Source: Streptococcus orisratti DSM 15617
GTDB lineage: Bacteria > Bacillota > Bacilli > Lactobacillales > Streptococcaceae
NCBI RefSeq assembly: GCF_000380105.1
Contig: NZ_KB904451.1
Span: 1-61,599 of the forward strand
Direction: 5' to 3'
Length of the DNA stretch: 61,599 bases
The position numbers were made by a program, and so were the translations under genes. Below, piece after piece: positions 1 through 8,669 of the stretch; position 1 is the stretch's first letter; each line of letters begins with the position of its first letter. The notes below the pieces were generated by a model. It saw only the letters and a program-made list of their open reading frames with translations, was not told where the DNA came from and ran no database searches.

Positions 1-223
1 CATCTGGATGAGCTTCAAGATAGTTCTTTAATTTTTCTCTATCAATTTTTCTTGGTTTGGTTCCCTTAACTTGGTGATGAAGGTCGCCAGTAGTCTCCAT
101 TAATTTTAGCCATTGATAGATGGTGTTGCGTGAAATATCGAAAACAACAGATGCTTCAGTAATACTGCCGGTTTTCTCACAGTATGCGAGAACTTTTTTA
201 CGAAAATCTAATGAATATGCCAT
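1..223 (-). CDS. IS630-family transposase, 5' part (cut by window edge)
   Basis: Reading the complement from the ATG at 223 gives a protein beginning MAYSLDFRKKVLAYCEKTGS, followed by a helix-turn-helix (SRNTIYQWLKL) and a basic KGTKPRKIDREKLKNYL segment. This is the N-terminal DNA-binding part of IS630-Spn1-type transposases of streptococci. About 74 codons are visible; the DDE catalytic part would lie left of the window. The frame is intact as far as it can be seen. The element's outer end should lie in the short gap before 277. RUP repeats, thought to be mobilised by this IS family, occur three times in the window. Confidence 0.85.
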   Translation of the reverse strand, partial: MAYSLDFRKKVLAYCEKTGSITEASVVFDISRNTIYQWLKLMETTGDLHHQVKGTKPRKIDREKLKNYLEAHPD

Positions 224-276
224 AAATACATTATATCACAAAATGTACTGTTTTTGTTTCATTTTACTATAAAGAT

Positions 277-1422
277 ATGGATTTCTGTTTCAATTGGATG
301 CTAGGAATTGGTCAAATTATCGGAATGAGTGCAGGTGAACTGTTTTATATCGCCAGCGGTATTCGGGATGGTAATCCTGCCGATTGGCGGAAACGCTTCA
401 AGGAGCATGCTGATTATTTGGAAAATGAAGCAGAAGAAGTTAAAAAGAACGGTTACCGAAACTTGGTATCTCATTTGTATTTTTCGGCCTGTTATTCCAT
501 TCGTGCAGCTCTTCAGTTTACAGATCCTAATGTGCCGGAATTTATGGAAAATTTCCGAAAAATGGAAAAACTGTTTATGCTAGCTGTGGACAACAGCAAG
601 ATTCCGCTTAAGAGCATTGAGGTACCTTTTGAAGGAAAATATTTACCAGGATATGCCATTCTTTCAGATGATAAAGCACGAGATACTGTGATTGTAATAG
701 GTGGCGGAGACACTAGCCGTGAAGATCTTTTTTATATGCTGGGCTATTCTGGCTGGAAAAATGGCTACAATGTCTTAATGGTTGATTTGCCAGGACAAGG
801 AAAAAATCCAGCACAAGCTATGACTTTTACTGTAGATGTGGGATCAGCTATCTCAGCCATCTTAGACTGGTATCAAGCCCCAACTGACAATATTGCCCTT
901 GCTGGTTTTAGTGGCGGCGGTTATTTTACAGCGCAGGTAGCAGAACAAGATAAGCGCATTAAAGCTTGGATTGCTTCCACACCAATTTATGATATCGCCC
1001 AAGTCTTTCGGGTTTCATTTTCAGCTGTACTAAAAACTCCCAAAACGGTTCTTAAATGGGGGAGCAAGCTGCTAACAAGTGTGAATAAGGTTGCCGAAGT
1101 CAACTTAAACAAATATGCTTGGCAATTTGGTCAAGCTGATTTTACAAGCTCTGTCAGCGAAGTTTTGAAACAAGCTCAAACAGTAGACTATCACAAGATA
1201 AGCATTCCCAGTCTCTTTCTAGCAGGTGCAGGAGACAGTCCAGAACTTTTGCGACAGACAGATGTGATAACTGAGGATTTCCGTAGGCGTGGTGTGGCTG
1301 TTACGGTCAGAAGATTTGAATCTGCCAGCGGTGCAGATGCTCATTGCCAAGTTAATCATTTTCGTCTTATGAACTATGTCGTTTTTGAGTGGCTGAATCA
1401 TCTTTTTAAGAAAGAGGGATAA
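277..1422 (+). CDS. alpha/beta hydrolase (FrsA/dipeptidyl-peptidase-like esterase)
   Basis: The 381-residue protein has an alpha/beta-hydrolase C-terminal half. The nucleophile elbow is GFSGGG near residue 212, a likely acid lies in LAGAGDSPELL near 320, and a likely histidine lies in DAHCQVNHF near 355. The N-terminal helical part (MLGIGQIIGMSAGELFYIASG) resembles the cap of FrsA/dihydropseudooxynicotine-hydrolase-type enzymes. Substrate is unknown and no signal peptide is seen, so it is likely cytosolic. The ATG at 277 has no good ribosome-binding site. The frame stays open upstream to 226, inside the flank of the neighbouring IS, so the natural 5' end may have been lost or altered by the insertion. 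A hairpin at 1528-1551 ends the transcript. Confidence 0.75.
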   Translation: MDFCFNWMLGIGQIIGMSAGELFYIASGIRDGNPADWRKRFKEHADYLENEAEEVKKNGYRNLVSHLYFSACYSIRAALQFTDPNVPEFMENFRKMEKLFMLAVDNSKIPLKSIEVPFEGKYLPGYAILSDDKARDTVIVIGGGDTSREDLFYMLGYSGWKNGYNVLMVDLPGQGKNPAQAMTFTVDVGSAISAILDWYQAPTDNIALAGFSGGGYFTAQVAEQDKRIKAWIASTPIYDIAQVFRVSFSAVLKTPKTVLKWGSKLLTSVNKVAEVNLNKYAWQFGQADFTSSVSEVLKQAQTVDYHKISIPSLFLAGAGDSPELLRQTDVITEDFRRRGVAVTVRRFESASGADAHCQVNHFRLMNYVVFEWLNHLFKKEG

Positions 1423-1527
1423 TCTTGTAAAGAAGAAATGAGCCATTTCAGTCAGGGCCATTAAGCTATTTAAGTCTGTTCGACTATGTAGTAGTAATGA
1501 TGCCTTGTTAAAGCTGAATAAGAAAAG

Positions 1528-1551
1528 AAGAAGTCCTGCCAGGCTTCTTTT
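1528..1551 (+). terminator. terminator after the hydrolase gene
   Basis: An imperfect hairpin (AAGAAGtCCTgccAGGcTTCTTT) is followed by a short T run. It lies about 105 bases past the hydrolase stop and before the promoter of the next gene. Confidence 0.5.
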
Positions 1552-1614
1552 GATAGAAAGCCATCAAAGAGGCTGTTGGTATCAAAGAATCTGCTTCTGT
1601 CTTATGGCCTTTTT

Positions 1615-1623
1615 TGATATAAT
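1615..1623 (+). promoter_or_regulatory. extended -10 promoter of the DUF3114 gene
   Basis: TGATATAAT fits the TGn-TATAAT extended -10; the -35 is weak. Transcription would start near 1630. The ATG at 1635 would then lie too close to the 5' end, while the ATG at 1647 has a fitting GAGGGAG site, so this promoter decides the start of the next gene. Confidence 0.6.
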
Positions 1624-1646
1624 ATGGTGTTGAAATGAGGGAGCCT

Positions 1647-2657
1647 ATGTGGTCAATTTTAGAAAATTATACCTTTTCCCAAGCAGGGCTGAATAAGCGC
1701 TATCAGCAGGCTAAGCAGCTGCTTTTATGGGAAAGTGCAGGGTGGACTAGGGAAGATGTAAAGCAACTAGCTAAAAGAAATTTGCAGCTATCTGATTTTT
1801 GCATAGGCTCTCAGGTTTTTCAGTCATTATGGCAGCATGCTTACGGCAGGAAAAAAGCTCAAGAGCTGCTGATAATTGTCTTAGATATGGCTGCTATGCC
1901 GGAAGAATTATCTGGTGATTTGCAGGAAAATCCAAAATTAGTTGGTCGTTTTTCAAATGACTTGGCGCCAGACCACGCTTTCTGGCATGATTTTTCACTG
2001 CTGGTTCAAGAGGTTTTTCCAAGGGACGAACTTAGTGCTGAAACCACTTTTGCTAAACGTATTCACCAGTTTCGCTATGTCATTTCAGCCTTTCAGTCAC
2101 AATGGGTACGCCAGCATTTTTCTGAAAAAACAGACAGGCAGTCCTTGCTTTGCTATTTGAAAGGAAAAAAGATGAGACGGTTTTGGCGTAGACAGTTTGA
2201 TTTTGATATGACTGAATCGTCCCGACTGCATAATAAATTACCTAAAGTAGCAATAGAAGGTTACCAATTGCCAGTCAATATGAAAATTGTCATGGGTTTT
2301 CATACAGAGTTTATTCTAGATAGTTTTGGTCGCTTTGCTAATGAAATTGACCCCCAAGGAGTCGGCCATAATGGCATCATCAACGGTGCAAGTTTTAACT
2401 ACGCCAATGCTAATGATAAACGTCACCGTGAATTAGATATTTTACCTATTTCGGTGCATGATCCTATATTTCGAAAGAAAATTTTAGCCAACGATGGTAA
2501 TGCTTTTCAGGCGCCCAAACTTGCTAGAAGGAAAGATGCTGATTGGGCCTTGAGTTATTTTAATAAAAAAGGGTATTTCGCTAAGAATGGTCGATCGCTC
2601 AACAAAGAGGTATCGCGTCATCGTAAAGCCTTTATTAAGGATTTAAAAAAATTATAA
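1647..2657 (+). CDS. DUF3114 domain protein
   Basis: This 336-residue protein of unknown function matches my memory of the streptococcal/lactococcal DUF3114 family. The C-terminal half carries the most conserved-looking stretch (VMGFHTEFILDSFGRFANEID, then NGIINGASFNYANANDKRHRELD). It is rich in aromatic and basic residues and has no signal peptide or membrane segment. I chose the ATG at 1647 over the upstream in-frame ATG at 1635. GAGGGAG lies 3-9 bases before 1647, and the -10 at 1618-1623 leaves almost no room for translation from 1635. The gene stands alone, with 420 bases of non-coding DNA after it. No function can be assigned. Confidence 0.65.
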   Translation: MWSILENYTFSQAGLNKRYQQAKQLLLWESAGWTREDVKQLAKRNLQLSDFCIGSQVFQSLWQHAYGRKKAQELLIIVLDMAAMPEELSGDLQENPKLVGRFSNDLAPDHAFWHDFSLLVQEVFPRDELSAETTFAKRIHQFRYVISAFQSQWVRQHFSEKTDRQSLLCYLKGKKMRRFWRRQFDFDMTESSRLHNKLPKVAIEGYQLPVNMKIVMGFHTEFILDSFGRFANEIDPQGVGHNGIINGASFNYANANDKRHRELDILPISVHDPIFRKKILANDGNAFQAPKLARRKDADWALSYFNKKGYFAKNGRSLNKEVSRHRKAFIKDLKKL

Positions 2658-3078
2658 ATTCCTTTATGTGAAAGAAAGATTGTCTATTTTCATAGATTCT
2701 ATTTGTCCTTGAATATGGTTTTTTCCATATCTGTGTAGAAAGTCAAAGTGGTAAGTTATTTTCAGCAACTTTTCTTGCTAAAGGTCAATTCTATCTTGGT
2801 TTTCTAAACATCCACACTTGATAGCATTGTAAATTTTAGATGTCTTACTTGTGAATCGTGGTTAAAAGGTTGGTGGTTCATGTGAATTTTATGAGGAAAA
2901 TGTACGATATGATGTGGGAACGAGAGTTTCCCATTCAGATGTAAAAATCTATGAAAATAGTTGAAAATACATGTAGCTAAAAAAGGATTATATGCACTTT
3001 TTGAAGAATATAACGATATTGAATTATGAACATCTAAGTGTTATAATATTGGTAAAATTTTAATTTTAGGAGAATATT
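2658..3078. other. 420-bp non-coding stretch before the autolysin gene
   Basis: I find no convincing ORF here. A small stem (ATATGG TTTTTT CCATAT) lies near 2713-2730 and could end the upstream transcript weakly. The atlA promoter lies at the right end. In S. mutans a second gene (thmA) precedes atlA; nothing like it is visible here. Confidence 0.5.
3039..3047 (+). promoter_or_regulatory. extended -10 promoter of atlA
   Basis: TGTTATAAT is a full TGn-TATAAT box, 31 bases before the start codon. AGGAG at 3068-3072 is the ribosome-binding site for the TTG start. Confidence 0.7.
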
Positions 3079-6003
3079 TTGGAAAAGAAACTGAGAAAAT
3101 CATACTTACTAGCTCCTTTAGTTGTGACTGCTTTTTTGAGTTCAGGTATGGTTTTTGCAGATGATGACACGCTTTCAAACGTAGACTCATCATCAACATT
3201 AACGACGACAACGATTGAAGAAACAAGTACATCCTCATTATCAGAGAATGCTTCAGAAATAACAACGAATCCAGAAACGAGCCAATCGTCTTTGCAGGAA
3301 CAAGCAACAAGCGGAGAAGTTAGTCAAGCGTCAACTACTAAAGAGGATGAAAATACTGAAGAGTCAACAACGGCAGATGTTTCGACTTTGATTGATACCA
3401 AAGTAGATGTTGAGACTACCAAAACAGCTTCGCAGCAAGTATCATCTGGTTCACCAGTCGGAGAAGAAAATAGTAAAACAACTGTAATGTCTTCTGACGA
3501 AGGAGCGAGGCTTCTAGCCAAAGCGGCAGTAACAAAGCAAACAACACCCAAAGAACCTGTTACTGCAACGCTTGATGATAAAGGAATTAAAATTCAATAT
3601 AATGCCAAGATTGAAAAGAATGAATCAATCAAGTTTGCAGTTTGGTCAGCCAATAATGGACAAGATGATTTAGTCTGGTATAATGCTGATGCTGCTGGAG
3701 CAGCGTATGTGGAATTGTCAAAACATAAAAGTTATGGAGCATATTATATCCATACCTATGCTTTTACCCCAGCGGCTAAGGGAATCAATGCAATGACAAT
3801 CACTGTACCAGAGCCTCAAGTAACGACAAGTATTTCAAAAACTAGCGAAGGACATTTTGACATTCTAGTGAAAAATGTGCCTGCAACCATTACTAGTATT
3901 TCTGTGCCAGTCTGGTCAGATAAAAATGGACAGGATGATCTTAGATGGTATGGGGCTACCCAAACAGCTAAGGGAACGTTCAAAGTTAGTGTTGCAGTTA
4001 AAGACCACCACAATGATCGTGGCCATTACGCAGCACATATTTATGGTTACAGCACAGTGACTGGAAGCATGATAGGTCTTACAGCTACATCTGGCTTTGA
4101 CAATGTTGACACTCGACCTAATGCAACCGTCTCAATGGTTGATTATGCTGAAACTAAGACAAGCTTTAAAGTCCAAGTAACTGGTACTTCTCAAACTAAG
4201 ACTATCTCAGCAGTCAATATTGCGGTCTGGTCAGAAAAGAACGGTCAAGATGACCTTAAATGGTATAGCCCATCCGTTAGCAACAACAAGGCAACGGCAA
4301 CAGTCAATATTGCCGACCTATCTAATACGTCAGATAATTATATTGTTCATGTCTATACGACTTACTCAGATGAGACACGAGTTGGTACAGTTTTAGGAAC
4401 TTATAAAATCACAAAACCAGTTGAGAAAAATGATGTTAAGGCAGAGTTGACTAAAGATGGGATTGCTCTAAAACTAACTTCTAATACGGTTTCTGATTAT
4501 AGTAAAGTTAAATTTGCGGTCTGGTCATCGGTTAATGGTCAAGACGACCTCAGATGGTACAGTGCTAATAATGATGGTACAGCACTTGCAGCGTATGAAA
4601 ATCATAATGACTACGGTATTTACAATATTCACACCTATTCTTTTGAAAATAACCAAACGAGAGGCTTGAATGCCACAGCAATTACCATTGAAAAACCATC
4701 GGTTAAAACAACCTTTAAGCAAGTAAATAGCAGTAGTTTTAGTGTTACTATTTCTGAAATTCCTCAGTACATTACCTCGATTATTCTGCCAGTTTGGTCA
4801 GAAAAGAATGGTCAAGACGATTTGAAGTGGACTGAAGCTAAAAAGCAAACTGATGGTAGTTATGTAGCTCTTATTGATAATAAAGACCATAAGTCGGAAT
4901 TCGGAAAATATGATGTTCATGTCTATGGTAATAGCAAACTTGATAGAGGGCTAGTTGGACTTACGGCTACACCAGGATTTACACTTAATAAACCAGAAGC
5001 TGCTAAATCTGCGAAGCCTTCTGAAATGAACTCAGGCACCACAAAGTCAGTTGCTTTCAAAGAAGAAATTGTAGAAAAAACAAAGGTTGCTGTCGAGAAC
5101 TACGATAGTGAGGATGGATATGTTGATATTGTTGTCACTCAAGGAACAAAAACTCCTGAAATCAGATCTATCCGTGTAGCAGCTTGGTCAGAAGATAACC
5201 AAGCGAATCTATATTGGTATGTGAGGGATAATGTTGTTAACGGAAGAGCTACTGTCGAAGTTAGCCCACGTCATCATCAATACAAGAGTGGTGATTATAC
5301 TATTCATGCTTATGTTGATTATGAGGACAACACTGTCGAAGGATTCAACTTGGGGAAATATAATTTGAAAGCTGAAGCACCATCTTATTTTGTTGACATC
5401 AGTAGTCATAATGGTAATATTTCAGTTGATGACTTCTTATCACTAAAACGTCAAGGGATCCAAGGTGTTGTCGTTAAGCTAACAGAAGGGAATTCTTATC
5501 AAAACCCTTATGCAAGACAACAAGTTATTAATGCTCAGGCAGCGGGTATAAAGGTTTCAGTTTATCATTATTCACACTTTGTATCGGATGAAGAAGCACG
5601 TACAGAAGCGCAATATTTTGTTAATATGGCAAAAACTCTCAATCTTCCAACAACTACGCTTATGGTCAATGATATGGAAGAAAGCAAGATGCTAGGAAAC
5701 GTTAACACTACAGTTCAAGCATGGGAAAATGAGATGAAGCGTCTAGGTTATAGTAATCTGGTTCATTATACAATGGCAAATTGGCTTGATTTCAGAGGTG
5801 GTAAGGTTGATACTAGTAAATTTGGACTAGATAATTTCTGGATTGCTCATTATCCTAAAGGTTATACCTATATGACACAAGAAGAAGCAAGAACTGCGTC
5901 TTACTACGAACACTCGGCTGCTTGGCAATACACCAGTGTATCTCCTAAATTGTCGCATAGTCTAGATGAAAATATTGATTACAGTGGAAGATTTACCCTA
6001 TAG
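3079..6003 (+). CDS. atlA: secreted autolysin with six GBS Bsp-like repeats and a GH25 muramidase domain (AtlA-like)
   Basis: The 974-residue protein has a signal peptide (charged start, hydrophobic LLAPLVVTAFLSSGMVFA, cleavage near 27), then a Ser/Thr/Glu-rich region to about 160. Six Bsp-like repeats follow, centred near residues 190, 280, 385, 482, 572 and 702. The first five share the core VWS..NGQDDL.W; the sixth is divergent (AAWSEDNQANLYWY). The C-terminal domain from about 769 is GH25, with DISSHNG, the TEG glutamate and VNDMEE acids as catalytic candidates. Length and architecture match the S. mutans autolysin AtlA, an N-acetylmuramidase that acts on peptidoglycan in cell separation and biofilm. 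There is no LPXTG anchor. Initiation is at TTG, set by AGGAG at 3068. The gene is monocistronic. Confidence 0.85.
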   Translation: MEKKLRKSYLLAPLVVTAFLSSGMVFADDDTLSNVDSSSTLTTTTIEETSTSSLSENASEITTNPETSQSSLQEQATSGEVSQASTTKEDENTEESTTADVSTLIDTKVDVETTKTASQQVSSGSPVGEENSKTTVMSSDEGARLLAKAAVTKQTTPKEPVTATLDDKGIKIQYNAKIEKNESIKFAVWSANNGQDDLVWYNADAAGAAYVELSKHKSYGAYYIHTYAFTPAAKGINAMTITVPEPQVTTSISKTSEGHFDILVKNVPATITSISVPVWSDKNGQDDLRWYGATQTAKGTFKVSVAVKDHHNDRGHYAAHIYGYSTVTGSMIGLTATSGFDNVDTRPNATVSMVDYAETKTSFKVQVTGTSQTKTISAVNIAVWSEKNGQDDLKWYSPSVSNNKATATVNIADLSNTSDNYIVHVYTTYSDETRVGTVLGTYKITKPVEKNDVKAELTKDGIALKLTSNTVSDYSKVKFAVWSSVNGQDDLRWYSANNDGTALAAYENHNDYGIYNIHTYSFENNQTRGLNATAITIEKPSVKTTFKQVNSSSFSVTISEIPQYITSIILPVWSEKNGQDDLKWTEAKKQTDGSYVALIDNKDHKSEFGKYDVHVYGNSKLDRGLVGLTATPGFTLNKPEAAKSAKPSEMNSGTTKSVAFKEEIVEKTKVAVENYDSEDGYVDIVVTQGTKTPEIRSIRVAAWSEDNQANLYWYVRDNVVNGRATVEVSPRHHQYKSGDYTIHAYVDYEDNTVEGFNLGKYNLKAEAPSYFVDISSHNGNISVDDFLSLKRQGIQGVVVKLTEGNSYQNPYARQQVINAQAAGIKVSVYHYSHFVSDEEARTEAQYFVNMAKTLNLPTTTLMVNDMEESKMLGNVNTTVQAWENEMKRLGYSNLVHYTMANWLDFRGGKVDTSKFGLDNFWIAHYPKGYTYMTQEEARTASYYEHSAAWQYTSVSPKLSHSLDENIDYSGRFTL

Positions 6004-6203
6004 ATGACTCCATAATAAGAAGGGTGGAGGCTTGTAATGGCATGTTATTACCCCACAGGTTCTGCTTTCCACACTGATAAATCCAATGTATTTGTGACAT
6101 ATCTTATGGTTTGTTTTTAATCGTTAGCTCATTTTGCTGCACTTAAGTATAGCTTGCAACTCATAACCTAAAAGATTCTATTTCGAATTGAATGAACTGT
6201 TTA

Positions 6204-6305
6204 TACTCAATGAAAATCAAAAGTAGCCTAGGAAACGAAGCCGACGATAGAACTTGAGTTCATCAAGGCAAGTTGACAACGGATAATTTTGATTTTCGAA
6301 GAGTA
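6204..6305. repeat. RUP-like element, copy 1
   Basis: This 102-bp unit begins TACTCAATGAAAATCAAA and ends TTTGATTTTCGAAGAGTA, so its ends are imperfect inverted repeats. It is identical by eye to the unit at 11337-11438 and differs from that at 42983-43084 at two positions. The ends match the RUP repeats of S. pneumoniae, thought to be moved by IS630-Spn1 transposase. TA dinucleotides flank it, as expected for IS630 targets. Confidence 0.8.
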
Positions 6306-6357
6306 TTAGCATGTTGTTGCTGTGCACTTCGTAAAGTGCAGTGAGGGGTGTACGAAG

Positions 6358-6390
6358 AACGAGAGAATCCTATTGGTTCTCTCGTTTTTT
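6358..6390 (+). terminator. Rho-independent terminator between atlA and pepT
   Basis: A 10-bp perfect stem (AACGAGAGAA / TTCTCTCGTT) is followed by a T run. It lies just after the RUP copy. A smaller stem (TGCACTT/AAGTGCA) precedes it near 6323-6340. The rest of the 687-bp gap holds nothing else I recognise before the pepT promoter. Confidence 0.8.
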
Positions 6391-6607
6391 AGTGAAATTC
6401 ATTAAATTAAGACAGCAATATCTCATCCTAATTTTCAAAGTGCAAAATAGTATCAGTGATTTCTGAATATTGTTGTAATTTTTATCTATTTTCTGTTGTC
6501 ATGAAGATAGAAATTTCCTTGAAAGAACTAAAACAACAAGTCGTGACTGAGAACTTTTAAAAATTTAAACTTAAGGTGATGCCATTACACTTAGAAGTTA
6601 GTTTTTA

Positions 6608-6677
6608 TGCTATAATATTACTGATTAAAGAGATGGAAGGAAGAGGGCTTTTCTGCTGAATTTTCAAAAGCCCAAGG
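6608..6677 (+). promoter_or_regulatory. pepT promoter and structured leader
   Basis: TGCTATAAT at 6608-6616 is an extended -10. The leader holds a perfect 8-bp stem (GGGCTTTT at 6645-6652 with AAAAGCCC at 6666-6673). The only ribosome-binding candidate, AAGG at 6674-6677, directly abuts the stem and is 13 bases from the start codon. Confidence 0.6.
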
Positions 6678-6690
6678 TTATTAAGTATTT

Positions 6691-7911
6691 ATGACATATG
6701 ATAGTTTATTAGAGCGCTTTCTGACTTATGTCAAAATCAATACGCGTAGTAATCCAGAGAGTAACACAACGCCAACTACTCAAAGTCAAGTTGATTTTGC
6801 ACTCAATATATTAAAACCAGAAATGGAAAAAATAGGTCTTCAAGATGTGCATTATCTGGTCGATAATGGCTATCTTATTGGAACTTTGCCAGCAAATGAC
6901 ACTAGTCACACACGAAAAATAGGTTTCATTTCGCATATGGATACCGCAGATTTTAATGCTGAAGGTATTAATCCGCAAATTATCGAAAACTATGCTGGTG
7001 GGGAAATTAAACTCGGTCAGTCAGGCTTTTCTCTTTTGCCAGAAGAATTTCCAAATCTTAACCACTATCATGGACAAACGCTAATTACTACAGATGGGAC
7101 TACCTTGCTAGGATCAGATGACAAGTCGGGTATTGCAGAGATTATGACAGCTATGGAGTACTTGGCATCCCATCCAGAAATCAAGCACGGAGAGATTCGT
7201 GTCGGTTTTGGACCTGATGAAGAAATTGGTATTGGTGCAGATAAATTTGATGTTGCTGATTTTGATGTTGATTTTGCCTTTACTGTTGACGGTGGTCCGC
7301 TTGGAGAACTTCAATATGAAACGTTTAGTGCTGCGGCCTTAGATGTTGATTTTATTGGACGTAATGTTCACCCCGGTACTGCTAAAAATCAAATGGTTAA
7401 TGCACTGCAATTAGCTGTAGATTTTCACAATCAACTGCCTGAAGTTGACCGTCCTGAGAAGACCGATGGTTATCAAGGCTTTTATCATCTACATGGTATG
7501 AGTGGTAGTGTTGAAAAAGCTTCAAGTTCTTATATTATCCGTGATTTTGAAGATAGTTCATTTGAAAATCGCAAAGCTTTTGTCAAAAAAATTGCTGACA
7601 GAATGAATGAAGACTTGGGCAGTCAGCGTGTTGTTATCAGCCTCAAAGACCAATATTACAACATGAAAAAGGTTATTGAAAAAGACATGACACCAATCAC
7701 ATTAGCTAAACAAGTTATGGAAGATCTGGATATCAAGCCTGTTATCGAGCCTATCCGTGGTGGTACAGATGGTTCAAAAATTTCGTTCATGGGAATTCCG
7801 ACACCTAACCTTTTTGCGGGCGGTGAAAATATGCATGGCCGTTTCGAATTTGTTAGTCTTCAGACCATGGAAAAGGCTGTTGATGTCATTATTGGTATCG
7901 TAAAATCTTAA
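6691..7911 (+). CDS. pepT: peptidase T (tripeptide aminopeptidase)
   Basis: The 406-residue M20-family enzyme removes the N-terminal residue of tripeptides in the cytosol, using two zinc ions. Metal-binding motifs are visible in order: SHMDTAD (His near 82), GSDDKSG (Asp near 143), DEEIG (Glu pair near 176), TVDGG (Asp near 199) and the C-terminal ENMHGRFE histidine near 380. Length is normal for PepT. The start is the first ATG and the protein begins [20 protein letters not shown], as in orthologues. The ribosome-binding site is weak and lies beside a leader stem-loop. The gene heads the conserved streptococcal order pepT-ebsA-fer-cmk-infC. Confidence 0.95.
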   Translation: MTYDSLLERFLTYVKINTRSNPESNTTPTTQSQVDFALNILKPEMEKIGLQDVHYLVDNGYLIGTLPANDTSHTRKIGFISHMDTADFNAEGINPQIIENYAGGEIKLGQSGFSLLPEEFPNLNHYHGQTLITTDGTTLLGSDDKSGIAEIMTAMEYLASHPEIKHGEIRVGFGPDEEIGIGADKFDVADFDVDFAFTVDGGPLGELQYETFSAAALDVDFIGRNVHPGTAKNQMVNALQLAVDFHNQLPEVDRPEKTDGYQGFYHLHGMSGSVEKASSSYIIRDFEDSSFENRKAFVKKIADRMNEDLGSQRVVISLKDQYYNMKKVIEKDMTPITLAKQVMEDLDIKPVIEPIRGGTDGSKISFMGIPTPNLFAGGENMHGRFEFVSLQTMEKAVDVIIGIVKS

Positions 7912-7949
7912 AAAATATGCTAAAATAGAGCTAACAGGGGGTATCTTAC

Positions 7950-8441
7950 ATGATAAAATTATTTGGGAAAATGAGATATCACTGGCAACCAGAATTATCA
8001 TGGTCAATTATTTATTGGTCGATTACATTTGCACCAATTTTCGTTGCTTTATCACTTTTATTTGAACGAACTAAAATACCGAGTCAAGTTTTCATTTTGT
8101 TTGGTGTGTTTATTGTTTTATTTGGTTCAGGCTTTCATCGCTACTTTGTTATTGATGAAGATGGTAAACTTCATATTGTTTCTTTAAACTTTTTTAGAAA
8201 GTCAAAATTAGCAATTGCTCAGATTCAAAAGGTAGAAGTAACTAAATATAACATCACTTTAATTATCAAAAATCAACCTAAACGTATTTTTTACATGCGT
8301 AAATGGCCGAAAAAGTATTTTCTGGATGCTCTGGCTGTTCATCCTCAATTTAGAGGTTCTGTCGAACTAGTTGATAACTTAACAGGCTTAGACTATTTTG
8401 AATTTTATAAGGATGACAAAAAAGCTCCTATAAAATTGTAA
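7950..8441 (+). CDS. ebsA: EbsA family membrane protein
   Basis: The 163-residue protein has two membrane segments near residues 20-38 and 46-62, then a basic cytosolic domain. Size, position between pepT and the ferredoxin gene, and pattern match the streptococcal protein annotated as pore-forming/EbsA-like. Its biochemical role is not established. AGGGGG lies about 8 bases before the ATG. Its last 14 bases overlap the end of the oppositely oriented ferredoxin gene, and both ends lie within a shared terminator hairpin. Confidence 0.75.
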   Translation: MIKLFGKMRYHWQPELSWSIIYWSITFAPIFVALSLLFERTKIPSQVFILFGVFIVLFGSGFHRYFVIDEDGKLHIVSLNFFRKSKLAIAQIQKVEVTKYNITLIIKNQPKRIFYMRKWPKKYFLDALAVHPQFRGSVELVDNLTGLDYFEFYKDDKKAPIKL

Positions 8442-8449
8442 GAGCTTTT
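8420..8449. terminator. bidirectional terminator shared by ebsA and the ferredoxin gene
   Basis: AAAAGCTC at 8420-8427 pairs with GAGCTTTT at 8442-8449 around a 14-base loop that holds both stop codons. Each strand ends in a T run, so it can serve both converging genes. Confidence 0.7.
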
Positions 8450-8625
8450 GTTGGGCAATTTTTGACAGCTGAGATAATCTTAGCATCGCATTCAGGAATG
8501 TCTTTGGTCAAGCTATCATCAGTTGTAAATTTGACAATACCATCATCGTGATAGTCAAATAGATCAGAGTAGGTTTGGCAAAGACCACAAGCAATGCATT
8601 TTTCTGGAAATAGTGAGATTTTCAT
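8428..8625 (-). CDS. fer: [4Fe-4S] ferredoxin
   Basis: The 65-residue protein has CIACGLC near the N-terminus and NCP near the C-terminus, giving the four cysteines of a single-cluster ferredoxin. Another cysteine sits in PECDAK. It would carry electrons in the cytosol; the partner is not evident. Its convergent position opposite ebsA is conserved in streptococci. It has a good promoter (TTGTTA, 17-bp spacer, TACAAT) whose predicted start falls on the ATG itself. There is no ribosome-binding site, so the message is probably leaderless. Confidence 0.9.
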   Translation of the reverse strand: MKISLFPEKCIACGLCQTYSDLFDYHDDGIVKFTTDDSLTKDIPECDAKIISAVKNCPTKALTIL

Positions 8626-8631
8626 AGTAAT

Positions 8632-8660
8632 ATTGTAATATGAATAGGTTTATTTAACAA
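8632..8660 (-). promoter_or_regulatory. ferredoxin promoter (predicted leaderless)
   Basis: On the minus strand, TTGTTA (8660-8655) and TACAAT (8637-8632) are 17 bases apart. Six bases separate the -10 from the ATG at 8625. Confidence 0.7.
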
Positions 8661-8669
8661 GGGGGTATC

